NCBI GenBank assembly: GCA_964639245.1
Contig: CAZXCU010000005.1
Span: 248,001 to 312,000 of the forward strand
DNA length: 64,000 nucleotides
From: SB15 sp964639245
GTDB lineage: Bacteria; Chloroflexota; Anaerolineae; Aggregatilineales; J027
Direction: 5' to 3'
Shown: positions 35,192 through 44,038 of the stretch, piece after piece
Layout of the letters: each line of letters begins with the position of its first letter
Position numbering within the stretch: position 1 is the stretch's first letter
The notes under the pieces: generated by a model
Told to the model about the DNA's origin: nothing
The model's database searches: none
The model's input: only the letters and a program-made list of their open reading frames with translations
Translations under genes and position numbers: made by a program

Positions 35192-36472
35192 ATGCCGGAT
35201 GCAAAATTAGCGGTTTTCATCGAACAGCTACGGAGCGATGACCCCAAAGAACGTGCCAAAGCCTGTGCCGCAATGGGTAAATTAGGCGACCCCGAAGCGA
35301 TCCCACATCTCTCGCGGGTCTATCAGCGCTTGGGAGAAGATGAAAAAGTGGTCGCAGCGGCAGAAAAAGCGCTGCGTAAATTCGTCAAACAAATGCCGGA
35401 TGCCCCCGGAACTTCACGGGGAATCTTATCCGCCAAATTTGCGCGAACCCTGGCAATGGGTCTGACGGCCTCGCTGGTGGTACTGCTGCTGCTCAATGTC
35501 CTGCTGCGAATGGGGGGTGGGGATGATGAAACCCAAGCCGAGGTCATCGAACCTACCAAAATTCAGACTGAACCAACCAACCGTGAAGACCTGCTGGTGA
35601 GCTACGAAACCCTCTTTCAAAATATGCTCTCCAATTTTAATTTCATGCGAACGGAATGGGGTGGGCAGTTGGGACAGCTTGGCTGCGACGAAACACAGGT
35701 CAAACCCATGCAAGAAACACCCTTGGCAGATATTGACCGCGTAACCTATCCCGATTTTGACCCCTTTGTGAGCGCATTGAATGGGATTGTTTCGCGCTTG
35801 CAAATTGTCATGGATAGCTGGCGCACGGCCTGCGGCGGTACACGCGGAACATTTGACGAATTTAATACCGCCAACGACTCCCTAAATGAAATTGAAACAC
35901 TTTTTGAAAATGTGGCGACGCTGATTTCACTTGCCAGAACCAATCCCGCACCCACCGTTGGCCCCACCGCAACGCTGACACCGGTGCCAACCAATACCCT
36001 GCAAGCAACCAATACTCCCGTCCCGGATGCACCCACCGCCACTCCCGAACCTACGTTGACCCCAAGTATTACGCCCACCCCCGCCCCGACGATTGACCCC
36101 GGTGTGTTTAGTGACATTACACGGCGAGTTGAAAATGCCATCAGCGCGGCGGAACAAATTAAAGCGGGCTATTGGGAACCGGTTCAGCGCGATGGTTCAT
36201 TGCCTTTTGGGTGCAACTTTACGGCACAACTCCCTGACCTTTATCCCGAAGACGATGCTGTTTTCACCAATCAGCCGGAATTTTTGCAGGCAGTTCAATT
36301 GTTCAATCTTGGCATGGGGTTCTTGCAAACGTCTGTGGATAGCTTTACAACAAAATGTATTGGTGGCGGGGTTCAAGCGGCAGTCACACAGGGCATCGCT
36401 GATGCAGACTCCGCGTTAAGCAATTTGACCCAAGCCAAAACCATCTTAGACACCTTAGCCCAACGAGAATAA
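35192..36472 (+). CDS. HEAT-repeat membrane protein with Thr/Pro-rich linker
   Basis: The 426-residue protein begins with HEAT-like helices on the cytoplasmic side (DDPKERAKACAAMGKLGDPEAI), has one membrane helix at about 87-107, a helical outer domain, a Thr/Pro linker (about 250-305) and a second helical domain resembling the first (both have paired cysteines around GQLGCDETQ and LPFGCNFTA). The two outer domains look like diverged copies. Function unknown. It is followed after 4 bp by the gene at 36477. Confidence 0.7.
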   Translation: MPDAKLAVFIEQLRSDDPKERAKACAAMGKLGDPEAIPHLSRVYQRLGEDEKVVAAAEKALRKFVKQMPDAPGTSRGILSAKFARTLAMGLTASLVVLLLLNVLLRMGGGDDETQAEVIEPTKIQTEPTNREDLLVSYETLFQNMLSNFNFMRTEWGGQLGQLGCDETQVKPMQETPLADIDRVTYPDFDPFVSALNGIVSRLQIVMDSWRTACGGTRGTFDEFNTANDSLNEIETLFENVATLISLARTNPAPTVGPTATLTPVPTNTLQATNTPVPDAPTATPEPTLTPSITPTPAPTIDPGVFSDITRRVENAISAAEQIKAGYWEPVQRDGSLPFGCNFTAQLPDLYPEDDAVFTNQPEFLQAVQLFNLGMGFLQTSVDSFTTKCIGGGVQAAVTQGIADADSALSNLTQAKTILDTLAQRE

Positions 36473-36476
36473 GACG

Positions 36477-36782
36477 ATGAGTTTTCTGAAGAAACTTTTT
36501 GGGGGGAGTGCGACCCCTTCATCCAAAGACAGCGGCCTCTACGTCTATATCAAAATTCGGCGTAGTGGGGAAATTATCCGCGTTCGGATTGACCGCAACA
36601 ATGAGCTTTCGCGTGATGATGACAACAAACTGTTTGTGCGGAAACAGGTGATGGGGACAAAATCATTTGAACGTGTGGATGTCACACTGTATTTTGATGA
36701 TAATTATAAATTGCTAGATGCAGAAATGGCGGGCGGGGAATTGTCCGATCAAGAGGATTACCTCGCCCAAGAAGCGACTTAG
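36477..36782 (+). CDS. Small hypothetical protein
   Basis: The 101-residue soluble protein has a basic start MSFLKKLFGG, a beta-rich middle (LYVYIKIRRSGEIIRVRID) and an acidic tail. I recognise no family. It follows the HEAT protein by 4 bp and is convergent with the DUF2007-like gene, with stop codons overlapping by 4 bp. Confidence 0.65.
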   Translation: MSFLKKLFGGSATPSSKDSGLYVYIKIRRSGEIIRVRIDRNNELSRDDDNKLFVRKQVMGTKSFERVDVTLYFDDNYKLLDAEMAGGELSDQEDYLAQEAT

Positions 36783-37078
36783 AGAGGCAGTCCGGTATCC
36801 AGCGAAGCCAGAAAATCGTCCTCGTCGTCGAGTTCTTCGTCATCTTCTTCCAGCAAGCTGAGGGCAAGTTGGTAAAAAACGGCGGGGACGTACACCTTGC
36901 CCGGCCCACCGAGTTGACCTAAAGCGGCGAGAGGAAAAACGGCATTGCTGTCAATATAGGTGGGAATATTCGCCGCGTGCAGCAGCCCAACAATCACCGC
37001 CGATTCTGCGTCTCCCCATGTTTCAGCCACCTGAATCCATGTCCTATCGGCAGAGTTGTTTGTAAGTTTATCATTCAT
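36779..37078 (-). CDS. DUF2007-like putative signal-transducing protein
   Basis: The 99-residue protein contains a DUF2007-like region: WGDAESAVIVGLLHAANIPTYIDSN followed by KVYVPAVFYQLALSLL, then an acidic tail (EEDDEELDDEDD). The frame is open further upstream into the kinase gene, but ATG 37078 overlaps the kinase stop by 8 bp and gives the natural start. The coupling suggests a link to the hybrid kinase. Confidence 0.72.
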   Translation of the reverse strand: MNDKLTNNSADRTWIQVAETWGDAESAVIVGLLHAANIPTYIDSNAVFPLAALGQLGGPGKVYVPAVFYQLALSLLEEDDEELDDEDDFLASLDTGLPL

Positions 37079-38468
37079 CTTTAGATTTGCTTCCCGGTAG
37101 CATAACAGTAAATACTGTGCCTTCATTTAGCACACTGTTCACCCAGATACGTCCATTATGCGTCTCGACAATGTTTTTGACAATAGACAAGCCCAAACCT
37201 GTTCCCGGGTAATCGTTTTCGACTTCGCGGGTACGGAAAAATTTTTCCCAGATCGACATATGCGCTGCCGAAGGAATTCCAATACCTGTATCCTTGACTT
37301 GCAAAATGACGACCTTTTCATCCGAATATAATTTCACCTCGATTTTGCCCCCATCGGGCGTGTATCGGATGGCGTTATGCAGCAGTTGAATGACCATTTG
37401 TTTGAGACGCATCGGGTTTCCGATAACAGGCGGCATCAAGGGTGCAAATTCAGTGGCAAGGGTGTGTTTACGTGCTTTGACTTCGGCCTGCACCGCTTCA
37501 ATCGCATACTGCACAATCGTTTCCATCGGCAGATACTCCAGCGTCAGGTCGGCCTCAGCCTCAATTTTGTTCAGTTCAAATAAATCAGACAACAAATTCG
37601 CGGTGGTTTTGACATTTTCTACAATATGGCGAATATATTTTTTCTGATTCTCGTTCATGTCGCCTGCCCGCATGAGCAGTTCGGCATATCCCTGAATAGC
37701 CGTTAGGGGCGAACGTAAATTTTGGGAGAGCTTCACCGCAAAATCGGATTTGGCTTTTTCTTGTTCCTTAGAATAGGAGACATCCTGCATGATGACCACA
37801 AAGCCTTCATCCGGTACAGATGTCAAATGCACATGGTAAATATGGGTTGCGTCCAGCGTAATATCGCAGCGCCGCAAAAATGGCTGAATCTGTTCGTCGG
37901 CAAACAGCGCCAAAAGTTCGGTGTTAGAAGTAATCTCACTCAGGGGCAGCCCGTGAATACTCCCTGTTTTTTTATCAAAGAAGATGTTTGCTGCTTCATT
38001 GTAGAAAATCAATTTTTGTTCCGGGTCAATGATGATGAGGATGTCATCAATATGCCAGAGCATATAATCCAATTTTGCAGTGAGTTCTTGGGGTGCAGTC
38101 GTATTTTGCAACACCCGCTTCACCCCGATGAGCAGATCATCAATATCAAACGGTTTGATAAAATAATCGCGCACGCCCAAACGTAGCGCCTTAACCGCCA
38201 GCGATTCCGAGCCTTCTGCCGTGATTAAAATGAACGGAATATTCCGACTCTCACTTTTTAACTTTTGCAGCAGTTCCAAGCCCGTCATTTCGGGCATCAG
38301 AAAATCAGAAATAATCAAATCGGGGTTGGTATTTTGGAGAATCGTCAGCGCTTCTTTGGCGTTGGCAGCAGTGAGCATTTCGTAACCTTCGGGAGCTAAG
38401 ACTCTTTCTGCCAGAAAGGTACGAGTTTCATGAGCATCATCCACCAGCAGTATGCGTTTTTGCACCAC
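37071..38468 (-). CDS. Receiver-PAS-histidine-kinase-like protein lacking the phospho-acceptor histidine
   Basis: The 465-residue soluble protein has an N-terminal receiver domain (VDDAHETR; phospho-acceptor D55 in ISDFLMPEM), a PAS region (about 130-235), a HisKA-like helix pair and a complete HATPase (QLLHNAIRYT, DTGIGIP, GTGLGLSIV). In the H-box the expected SHELRTPL reads SQNLRSPL: codon CAA at 37724-37722 gives Q249 where the phospho-accepting His should be. It may therefore be a pseudokinase, a phosphatase, or signal through ATP binding only. GTG 38468 is the start, 7 nt after AGGA. Confidence 0.85.
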   Translation of the reverse strand: MVQKRILLVDDAHETRTFLAERVLAPEGYEMLTAANAKEALTILQNTNPDLIISDFLMPEMTGLELLQKLKSESRNIPFILITAEGSESLAVKALRLGVRDYFIKPFDIDDLLIGVKRVLQNTTAPQELTAKLDYMLWHIDDILIIIDPEQKLIFYNEAANIFFDKKTGSIHGLPLSEITSNTELLALFADEQIQPFLRRCDITLDATHIYHVHLTSVPDEGFVVIMQDVSYSKEQEKAKSDFAVKLSQNLRSPLTAIQGYAELLMRAGDMNENQKKYIRHIVENVKTTANLLSDLFELNKIEAEADLTLEYLPMETIVQYAIEAVQAEVKARKHTLATEFAPLMPPVIGNPMRLKQMVIQLLHNAIRYTPDGGKIEVKLYSDEKVVILQVKDTGIGIPSAAHMSIWEKFFRTREVENDYPGTGLGLSIVKNIVETHNGRIWVNSVLNEGTVFTVMLPGSKSKDE

Positions 38469-38520
38469 GTATTTATCCTAGCTTATGACCACTGCTCATC
38501 ATAACATGCCCTCCCGATTC

Positions 38521-38549
38521 GCGGGGTAGCCCAATGGTACTAGGCTAAG
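38521..38549 (+). other. Possible tRNA 5'-half-like fragment
   Basis: GCGGGGT followed by AGCC, CAATGGTACTA and GGCT resembles an acceptor strand plus D-arm of a tRNA, but no anticodon arm or T-arm follows. It lies in the 220-bp gap between the kinase and the pseBC operon. The rest of that gap holds only the pseBC terminator. Confidence 0.25.
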
Positions 38550-38643
38550 TATAACAAAAGCCGCTCAAAACGCGCGTTATAGAGTCCTCACGAATCCATG
38601 TTAGTGCAAACATGGGTGTAGCGGAAATGTCCCAGAATTTGAT

Positions 38644-38678
38644 GTAGAAAATGCCCACGAATAACAATCGCGTGGGCA
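38644..38678 (-). terminator. Terminator of the pseB-pseC operon
   Basis: On the minus strand an 8-bp perfect stem (38678-38671 with 38659-38652) and 11-base loop are followed by TTTTCTAC, 12 bp after the pseC stop. Confidence 0.75.
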
Positions 38679-38689
38679 GGTGTGTTTTG

Positions 38690-39868
38690 CTACCGCCGAT
38701 AGGCCGAAATGACCTTCTCGACGGCGGCAAGGGTATCCTCAAAATCCGTGTTGGTCATGGTGGCGAACATCGGCAGGGAAAGCAAACGCTGGTAAGCATC
38801 TTCGGCAACAGGACACAAGCCCATCGGATAACCCAGATTTTGATAGTAGGGATGCCAGTACACTGGAATATAATGCACATTCACCCCGATGCCTTCCGCC
38901 CGCAGCGCATCAAAAATTTGTTTGCGGTCAACGGTCAGCAGGTCTAAATTCAGCAAAATCGGGTAGAGATGGTAGGCGTGGCCTGCGCTGGGTTTTAACA
39001 GCGTGATTTCGGGCATGGTGGCAAAGGCTGCATCGTACTGTTGGGCAAGCGCTTGGCGACGCTGAACCGAGGCTGGCAGACGTTGTAATTGGCTTTTGCC
39101 CAACACACATTGAAAATCGGTAATGCGGTAGTTGTAACCCAACATCTGCATTTCATAGAACCATGAGCCACTTTTTTCGCGCTGATGGTGGTCGGTGGTG
39201 ATGCCGTGATTGCGGAAATAGCGCATTTTAGCCGCCCATTCCACGTTGTGGGTGGTAATTGCGCCCCCTTCGCCCGTCGTGATGTGTTTGACAGGATGGA
39301 AACTAAAGGTGTTTAAATCGGCAAGGCTGCCCACCGGAAGACCGTTGTAATTGCCACCAATTGCATGACAGGCATCGGCAACCAGAATGAGATTGTATTT
39401 TTGGGCAATGGCTCGTAATGCGGTGTAGTCGGCGGGTTGGCCTGCATAATCTACGGCAATCATCGCTTTGGTGCGCGGGGTGATGGCCTTTTCAACCGCA
39501 GCCGGATCAATGTTGAGCGTTGTGGGGTCAACATCCACAAAAACAGGGGTTCCCCCCAGATATAAAACACAGTTCGACGACGCGGCAAAGGTCATGGCGG
39601 GGATAATGACTTCATCTCCCTTGCCAATTCCAATCGCGGCCATCGCGGTATGCAGCGCGGCTGTACCCGAATTGACAGCTACAGCATGTTCTGCGCCAGT
39701 GGTGTGGCAGAGCGCAGTTTCAAAATCTGCCACATTCGGGCCAGTTGTCAACCAATCCGAACGCAGCACTTCCACCACGGCTTGAATATCCGCGTCGGTA
39801 ATGTCCTGCCGTCCGTAGGGAAGGCGATTTTTGCGAATGGGGGTTCCGCCATCAATAGCCAGATTCAT
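38690..39868 (-). CDS. pseC: UDP-4-amino-4,6-dideoxy-N-acetyl-beta-L-altrosamine transaminase PseC
   Basis: This is a DegT/DnrJ/EryC1-family PLP aminotransferase of about 392 residues. It opens LPYGRQDITDADI, and the PLP lysine is about K194 in FSFHPVKHITTGEGG. It aminates the 4-keto product of PseB on the way to pseudaminic-acid-type sugars. ATG 39868 overlaps pseB by 17 bp and has a purine-rich stretch upstream; the frame is open to a TTG 6 bp earlier. Being directly after PseB supports PseC over other sugar aminotransferases. Confidence 0.92.
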   Translation of the reverse strand: MNLAIDGGTPIRKNRLPYGRQDITDADIQAVVEVLRSDWLTTGPNVADFETALCHTTGAEHAVAVNSGTAALHTAMAAIGIGKGDEVIIPAMTFAASSNCVLYLGGTPVFVDVDPTTLNIDPAAVEKAITPRTKAMIAVDYAGQPADYTALRAIAQKYNLILVADACHAIGGNYNGLPVGSLADLNTFSFHPVKHITTGEGGAITTHNVEWAAKMRYFRNHGITTDHHQREKSGSWFYEMQMLGYNYRITDFQCVLGKSQLQRLPASVQRRQALAQQYDAAFATMPEITLLKPSAGHAYHLYPILLNLDLLTVDRKQIFDALRAEGIGVNVHYIPVYWHPYYQNLGYPMGLCPVAEDAYQRLLSLPMFATMTNTDFEDTLAAVEKVISAYRR

Positions 39869-40838
39869 CAGCAATATCCACCATGTTTGTCAGGTCATCA
39901 ATGGTAAGCCAATGCGGATTATTGGCACTGGTGTAGCTAAATTCAGACTCAAGAGGTGTCCCGATTTTTTCAGCCGGAATCTGCCACCAGTCATGATTCG
40001 GAATCACCACAAAACGGTCTGCGGCCTCCAAGGTGTGACGCGATTCATCCGCCGAAACCAGCGATTCATGCAGTTTTTCGCCGGGACGAATCCCTGTATA
40101 GGCAATTTCACATTCTGGGGCAATCGCTTTGGCTAAATCCATAATGTTCATACTGGGGATTTTGGGGATAAACACTTCGCCCCCGTGCATGGTTTCGATG
40201 GAAGACACCACAAATTTTACGCCCTGTTCCAGCGTAATCCAGAAACGCGTCATGTGGGGGTCGGTGATGGTGATTTTGCCGTTTTTGCGCTGTTCTTTGA
40301 ATAACGGAATCACACTGCCCCGGCTGCCGATCACATTGCCATAGCGCACACTGGAAAAAATGGTGCCTCCCCGCCGGCTGTAGGCGTTGCCATGCACAAA
40401 AAGTTTTTCCGCTGCCAGTTTGGTCGCACCGTAGAGATTAATCGGATTGACCGCTTTGTCGGTGCTAAGCGCTAAGACCCGTTCAACCCCCTTGTCTAAG
40501 GCGGCTTCAATCACATTTTTTGCGCCAATGATGTTGGTCATGATGGCTTCAATGGGATTGTATTCGCAGGCCGGGACTTGCTTCAATGCGGCAGCATGTA
40601 CCACAATATCTACGCCGTCAAAGGCGCGTTTCAGACGATCAACATCGCGCACATCGCCGATGAAGTAACGCATGGGTTCATCGTTATAAACTTGCTTCAT
40701 TTCGTGTTGTTTAAGTTCATCACGACTGAAAACAATGATACGGCGAGGACGTTGTTTTTTGAGCATTTGCTCGACAAATTTTTTGCCGAAGGAACCTGTA
40801 CCACCTGTAATTAGAACGGATTTATTTGACCAATCCAT
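39852..40838 (-). CDS. pseB: UDP-N-acetylglucosamine 4,6-dehydratase (inverting) PseB
   Basis: The 328-residue SDR enzyme has the Rossmann loop TGGTGSFGKKF, the PseB/FlaA1 signature FSRDELKQHEM, and catalytic region STDKAVNPINLYGATK. It dehydrates and C5-epimerises UDP-GlcNAc, the first step toward pseudaminic acid. It is first in a two-gene operon with pseC and divergent from the Nudix gene. Confidence 0.94.
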   Translation of the reverse strand: MDWSNKSVLITGGTGSFGKKFVEQMLKKQRPRRIIVFSRDELKQHEMKQVYNDEPMRYFIGDVRDVDRLKRAFDGVDIVVHAAALKQVPACEYNPIEAIMTNIIGAKNVIEAALDKGVERVLALSTDKAVNPINLYGATKLAAEKLFVHGNAYSRRGGTIFSSVRYGNVIGSRGSVIPLFKEQRKNGKITITDPHMTRFWITLEQGVKFVVSSIETMHGGEVFIPKIPSMNIMDLAKAIAPECEIAYTGIRPGEKLHESLVSADESRHTLEAADRFVVIPNHDWWQIPAEKIGTPLESEFSYTSANNPHWLTIDDLTNMVDIADESGY

Positions 40839-40876
40839 CTACAATACCTCTGAAATCTGAGTGAAGGAATCACTAT

Positions 40877-41563
40877 ATGGTTGAACTTATCGGTCAAGGA
40901 ACGGTGATGCTTGAATGGCAAGCGGATGCGCCAATATTTACCGATGCTCAAGTGGCACAGGTAGAAGCATTCTGGGAGCAGCGCCCACCGACTGTTTTTA
41001 ATGGCAGTCTGTTGATTCACCGTCAGACCCTTGTGAGCGACAATCATATTCGTTTAACGGGCACTTTTACAGAGTATAAATTTTACTTCGCTCAACGACA
41101 CGGTATGGAACTTGGCCTGACAACCATCGGGGTAAGTGGATTGATTATCTTAAATGAGCAGGTAATTTTTGCTAGACGTAGCCCGCACATGACAGGCTAC
41201 CCGAATATGTTAGAGCTTGTTCCATCAGGAACGATTGATAATGCAGTAGCACTAGCAAACGGCACAGTAGATTTTGTTACGAAAATCAAACAGGAGTTTG
41301 AGGAAGAAGTGGGATTACCGCAGCACTGCATCCAAAAAGTCACGCCTTTCGCTGTAACCTATGATTCACACGACAGCTCTTATGATATTTTGTGCCGCTT
41401 GGACGTTGAAACTACACTCGATGCGATCCTTACTGGCTTAAAACAATCCGACGAATATACAGAGCCTATCCCTGTACCCCTAGATCAAGTTGAGGCATGG
41501 CTAACAGTACATCAGCAAGAAGTATTACCTACCTCTCATATGATTGTGTCACTGTTAGGCTGA
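40877..41563 (+). CDS. Nudix-hydrolase-like protein
   Basis: In this 228-residue protein the C-terminal half is Nudix-like: QEFEEEVGL matches REUxEExGU except Gln for the first Arg, and the N-terminal part of the box is loose. The roughly 90-residue N-terminal half is not recognised. Nudix enzymes cleave nucleoside diphosphates linked to another group, such as nucleotide sugars. It lies at the edge of the AT-rich glycan island. Its end overlaps the convergent MptE-like gene by 28 bp. Confidence 0.7.
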   Translation: MVELIGQGTVMLEWQADAPIFTDAQVAQVEAFWEQRPPTVFNGSLLIHRQTLVSDNHIRLTGTFTEYKFYFAQRHGMELGLTTIGVSGLIILNEQVIFARRSPHMTGYPNMLELVPSGTIDNAVALANGTVDFVTKIKQEFEEEVGLPQHCIQKVTPFAVTYDSHDSSYDILCRLDVETTLDAILTGLKQSDEYTEPIPVPLDQVEAWLTVHQQEVLPTSHMIVSLLG

Positions 41564-42450
41564 TTTTTTTCAATGAATTCCCACTGAAACACAGGCATTG
41601 CGGCGCTCATCAAAGAACGCGGATTGTAGATGTATAATTGTACACCGCGTTCATTAAGCCAAACAGTCCACTCTTTCATCAACTGAACTATACCGGATAA
41701 TGCGGTGGAATTGGGTGCTTCAGCATTAGAAGGTGTAATCCAAACAGGTGCGCTTTGTCCCGGTTCAACATTAAAATAGGCCATGTTATACAAATCCACA
41801 CCTATTAAAACGATATGTTTCCATCCACCAATATATGCCATATTTACAGCATCGCTCAGTGTTCCATAAATGTGGGTAATACCTTCTTCAAATGTTTCCG
41901 CTGGAGGTGCTTCCCGGTGTCGCTGTCCATTATGAAAACGAATATAATCGCAGTTTTTTGAGCCAAGTCGATAGCCAAAAACGCGATTTCCAGACACAGC
42001 AGGCCAGCCTTCTTGTACAATAACCAGCGCATTTTGAAACCGAGGATTTTTTAAGACCTGATCTGTTAAACGTCGAATTTCGGCAAGCTGCTTACCGACA
42101 CGAAACGTGCCGAGTTCTTCCCACACTACTTCACGGATAATATAGTAATCGGCATGTACATATTCTTGAAATACAAATAAACGCCATCCGATAGTGTTAT
42201 ACTGATCTATCTTCCGCCATTCTTCCTCGGTCACATCACGTAAAGAAGAACCTGCTCCAAAAATAAAAATAACATCCGAAGTTTTTTGAGCAAAAAAGCG
42301 GTCTATGGATTGAATGGGATATTCTTTTCGCCGATACTTATCGCGGAAGTAAGCATCAAATTCGTAAACGTAAACTGTCAAACGTCTTAGAGTTGCATAA
42401 GGGTTATACCACTTCCAAGCATTCCTGAGCTTGCGACCAATAAATTCCAT
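41536..42450 (-). CDS. MptE/GT42-like protein, copy A
   Basis: The 304-residue protein has a basic N-terminus, then the nucleotide-binding-like pattern FIFGAGSSLRDVTEEEW, and later TLSDAVNMAYIGGWKHIVL with GVDLY. This pair of motifs (GxGxSL and a GWK.I.L.GVDLY block) occurs in MptE-like/DUF115 proteins and resembles family-42 sialyltransferases. The exact family is uncertain. A clear paralogue lies at 45406. Codon and base use are AT-rich. Beside pseBC it may transfer or modify a nonulosonate-type sugar, by inference. Confidence 0.65.
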   Translation of the reverse strand: MEFIGRKLRNAWKWYNPYATLRRLTVYVYEFDAYFRDKYRRKEYPIQSIDRFFAQKTSDVIFIFGAGSSLRDVTEEEWRKIDQYNTIGWRLFVFQEYVHADYYIIREVVWEELGTFRVGKQLAEIRRLTDQVLKNPRFQNALVIVQEGWPAVSGNRVFGYRLGSKNCDYIRFHNGQRHREAPPAETFEEGITHIYGTLSDAVNMAYIGGWKHIVLIGVDLYNMAYFNVEPGQSAPVWITPSNAEAPNSTALSGIVQLMKEWTVWLNERGVQLYIYNPRSLMSAAMPVFQWEFIEKNQPNSDTII

Positions 42451-42502
42451 GTTTTTTCCAAATTACGATATAATCGTAATTTTAGCATAGGGAAAACAAT
42501 AG

Positions 42503-43507
42503 TTGAACTTTGAATATATAGACCGAGTGGTGTTGTTCGGAGGTTCTCAACTCATGGGAGCGCTCTGTGAGAAGCTTCGTTCCGTAGAACTAAGAATATT
42601 TACTGCTCCACGTCATCTTGATGGGATTATTAATACATCTGGACAAACACTCCGCCAACTTGTACATCAATTAGATATTCCATATTACACTACTGACGAT
42701 ATCAATAACTGTTCTGAATTGGCCGAATTTGTAACCCCAAGCACATTAGGCTTGGCGTTAGGCGCTGCGTGGATATTTGAATCATCTACAGCACAGCTTT
42801 TTAGTGGCAAATTACTTGATTTTATGGGTATTCATCTGCCGCAGTATAGAGGCGGGGCTCACTATTCTTGGCAAATTCTACGCGGTGATAAAATTGGCGC
42901 GTGTAATCTACAGATTATTCATGGGGGAGAAGCGACTTTTCACAAAGGAGAAATTATTAAACATCATACTTATTTTTTCCCTCCCTCGGCACGGATTCCA
43001 CAGGATTACTTTGATGCAGCAATTTCCCATGAGCTAGTATTTCTACTGGAATTTTTTGAAGAAATTGCCCAACAAAAAGAATTTACTATTCAACCTCTCC
43101 AGGAAGACTTTAATTCTTACTATCCATTTTTATATACCCGTCAACATGGATACATAGATTGGCGTTGGCATACCGATGAAATTGAACGTTTTATCTGTGC
43201 TTTTGATGACCCTTATGATGGAGCATCTACCTTTCTAGGAGGGCAACGGATGTTTCTCAAGTCCTGTCATGCTGAATATGGAGAAGGACATTTTCACCCG
43301 TTTCAAGTAGGGCTCATCTATCGAAAAGCAGATAAAACTTATTTTGTTGCTACACGTGAGGGCTCTTTGATAATTCACAGTTTGAAAGATGAATCTGGTC
43401 AGCCAATGGCAGCACAAGTAGGACAACGCTTCTATACACCGCAAACTGTCCTTGATGAAGCCATGCAATTTCAGGCAATATATGATGCAAAAGGGTTAAA
43501 GAAATGA
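42503..43507 (+). CDS. Formyltransferase-family protein with altered catalytic residues
   Basis: The 334-residue protein is related to methionyl-tRNA and sugar N-formyltransferases: LPQYRGGAHYSWQILRGDK matches the folate-side loop and a C-terminal OB-like domain follows. The usual N-x-H plus Asp triad reads G109-x-H111, and the Asp position appears to be H147 (FHKGEII for the usual DxGxII). The start is TTG 42503, the first codon giving the domain start. It is AT-rich. The stop overlaps the acetyltransferase ATG (ATGA). It may formylate or otherwise acylate an amino sugar such as the PseC product. Confidence 0.75.
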   Translation: MNFEYIDRVVLFGGSQLMGALCEKLRSVELRIFTAPRHLDGIINTSGQTLRQLVHQLDIPYYTTDDINNCSELAEFVTPSTLGLALGAAWIFESSTAQLFSGKLLDFMGIHLPQYRGGAHYSWQILRGDKIGACNLQIIHGGEATFHKGEIIKHHTYFFPPSARIPQDYFDAAISHELVFLLEFFEEIAQQKEFTIQPLQEDFNSYYPFLYTRQHGYIDWRWHTDEIERFICAFDDPYDGASTFLGGQRMFLKSCHAEYGEGHFHPFQVGLIYRKADKTYFVATREGSLIIHSLKDESGQPMAAQVGQRFYTPQTVLDEAMQFQAIYDAKGLKK

Positions 43508-44031
43508 ACTACTTTATTGAGGGTGAGCGGTTATATCTGCGTGGAGTCACCAGAGCAGATGTTACCGAAAAGTATCTAAGTTGGATGAATAACCCAGCAG
43601 TAATGCAGTATCTCGAAAGCCGTTTTTATCCTCATTCTTTAGATAGCCTTCTTGAATTTGTGGCTGCAATGGAACATGACCGCGATAACCTTTTTCTCGC
43701 CATTGTATTAAAAGATGTAGATCGGCATATCGGTAATATTAAACTTGGGCCTATTAACTGGCTTCATCGTTTTGCAGATATAGGCTTATTGATAGGTGAG
43801 CAAGATTGCTGGGGCAAAGGCTACGCAACAGAAGCTATTCAAATATTGACTCATTACGCTTTTAATCGCTTAAATTTGCATCATCTAACAGCCGGATGCT
43901 ACGCACAAAATGTTGGCTCTGCTAAAGCCTTCATAAAAGCCGGGTGGCAGCAGGAAGGTTTACGGCCTAAACATTTTTTTAGCGATGGCATCTACGTAGA
44001 TGAAATTTTGCTCGGAATCCTTAACGCTTAA
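43504..44031 (+). CDS. GNAT N-acetyltransferase (PseH/RimJ-like)
   Basis: The 175-residue GNAT enzyme has the acetyl-CoA loop CWGKGYATEAI and the strand IGNIKLGPI, with LYLRGVTRADVTEKYLSWMN at the start. Its shape is that of PseH-type and ribosomal-protein acetyltransferases. Near pseBC, acetylation of the 4-amino group of the PseC product is the natural proposal. It is translationally coupled to the formyltransferase-like gene. Confidence 0.82.
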   Translation: MNYFIEGERLYLRGVTRADVTEKYLSWMNNPAVMQYLESRFYPHSLDSLLEFVAAMEHDRDNLFLAIVLKDVDRHIGNIKLGPINWLHRFADIGLLIGEQDCWGKGYATEAIQILTHYAFNRLNLHHLTAGCYAQNVGSAKAFIKAGWQQEGLRPKHFFSDGIYVDEILLGILNA

Positions 44032-44038
44032 TAGTTTT

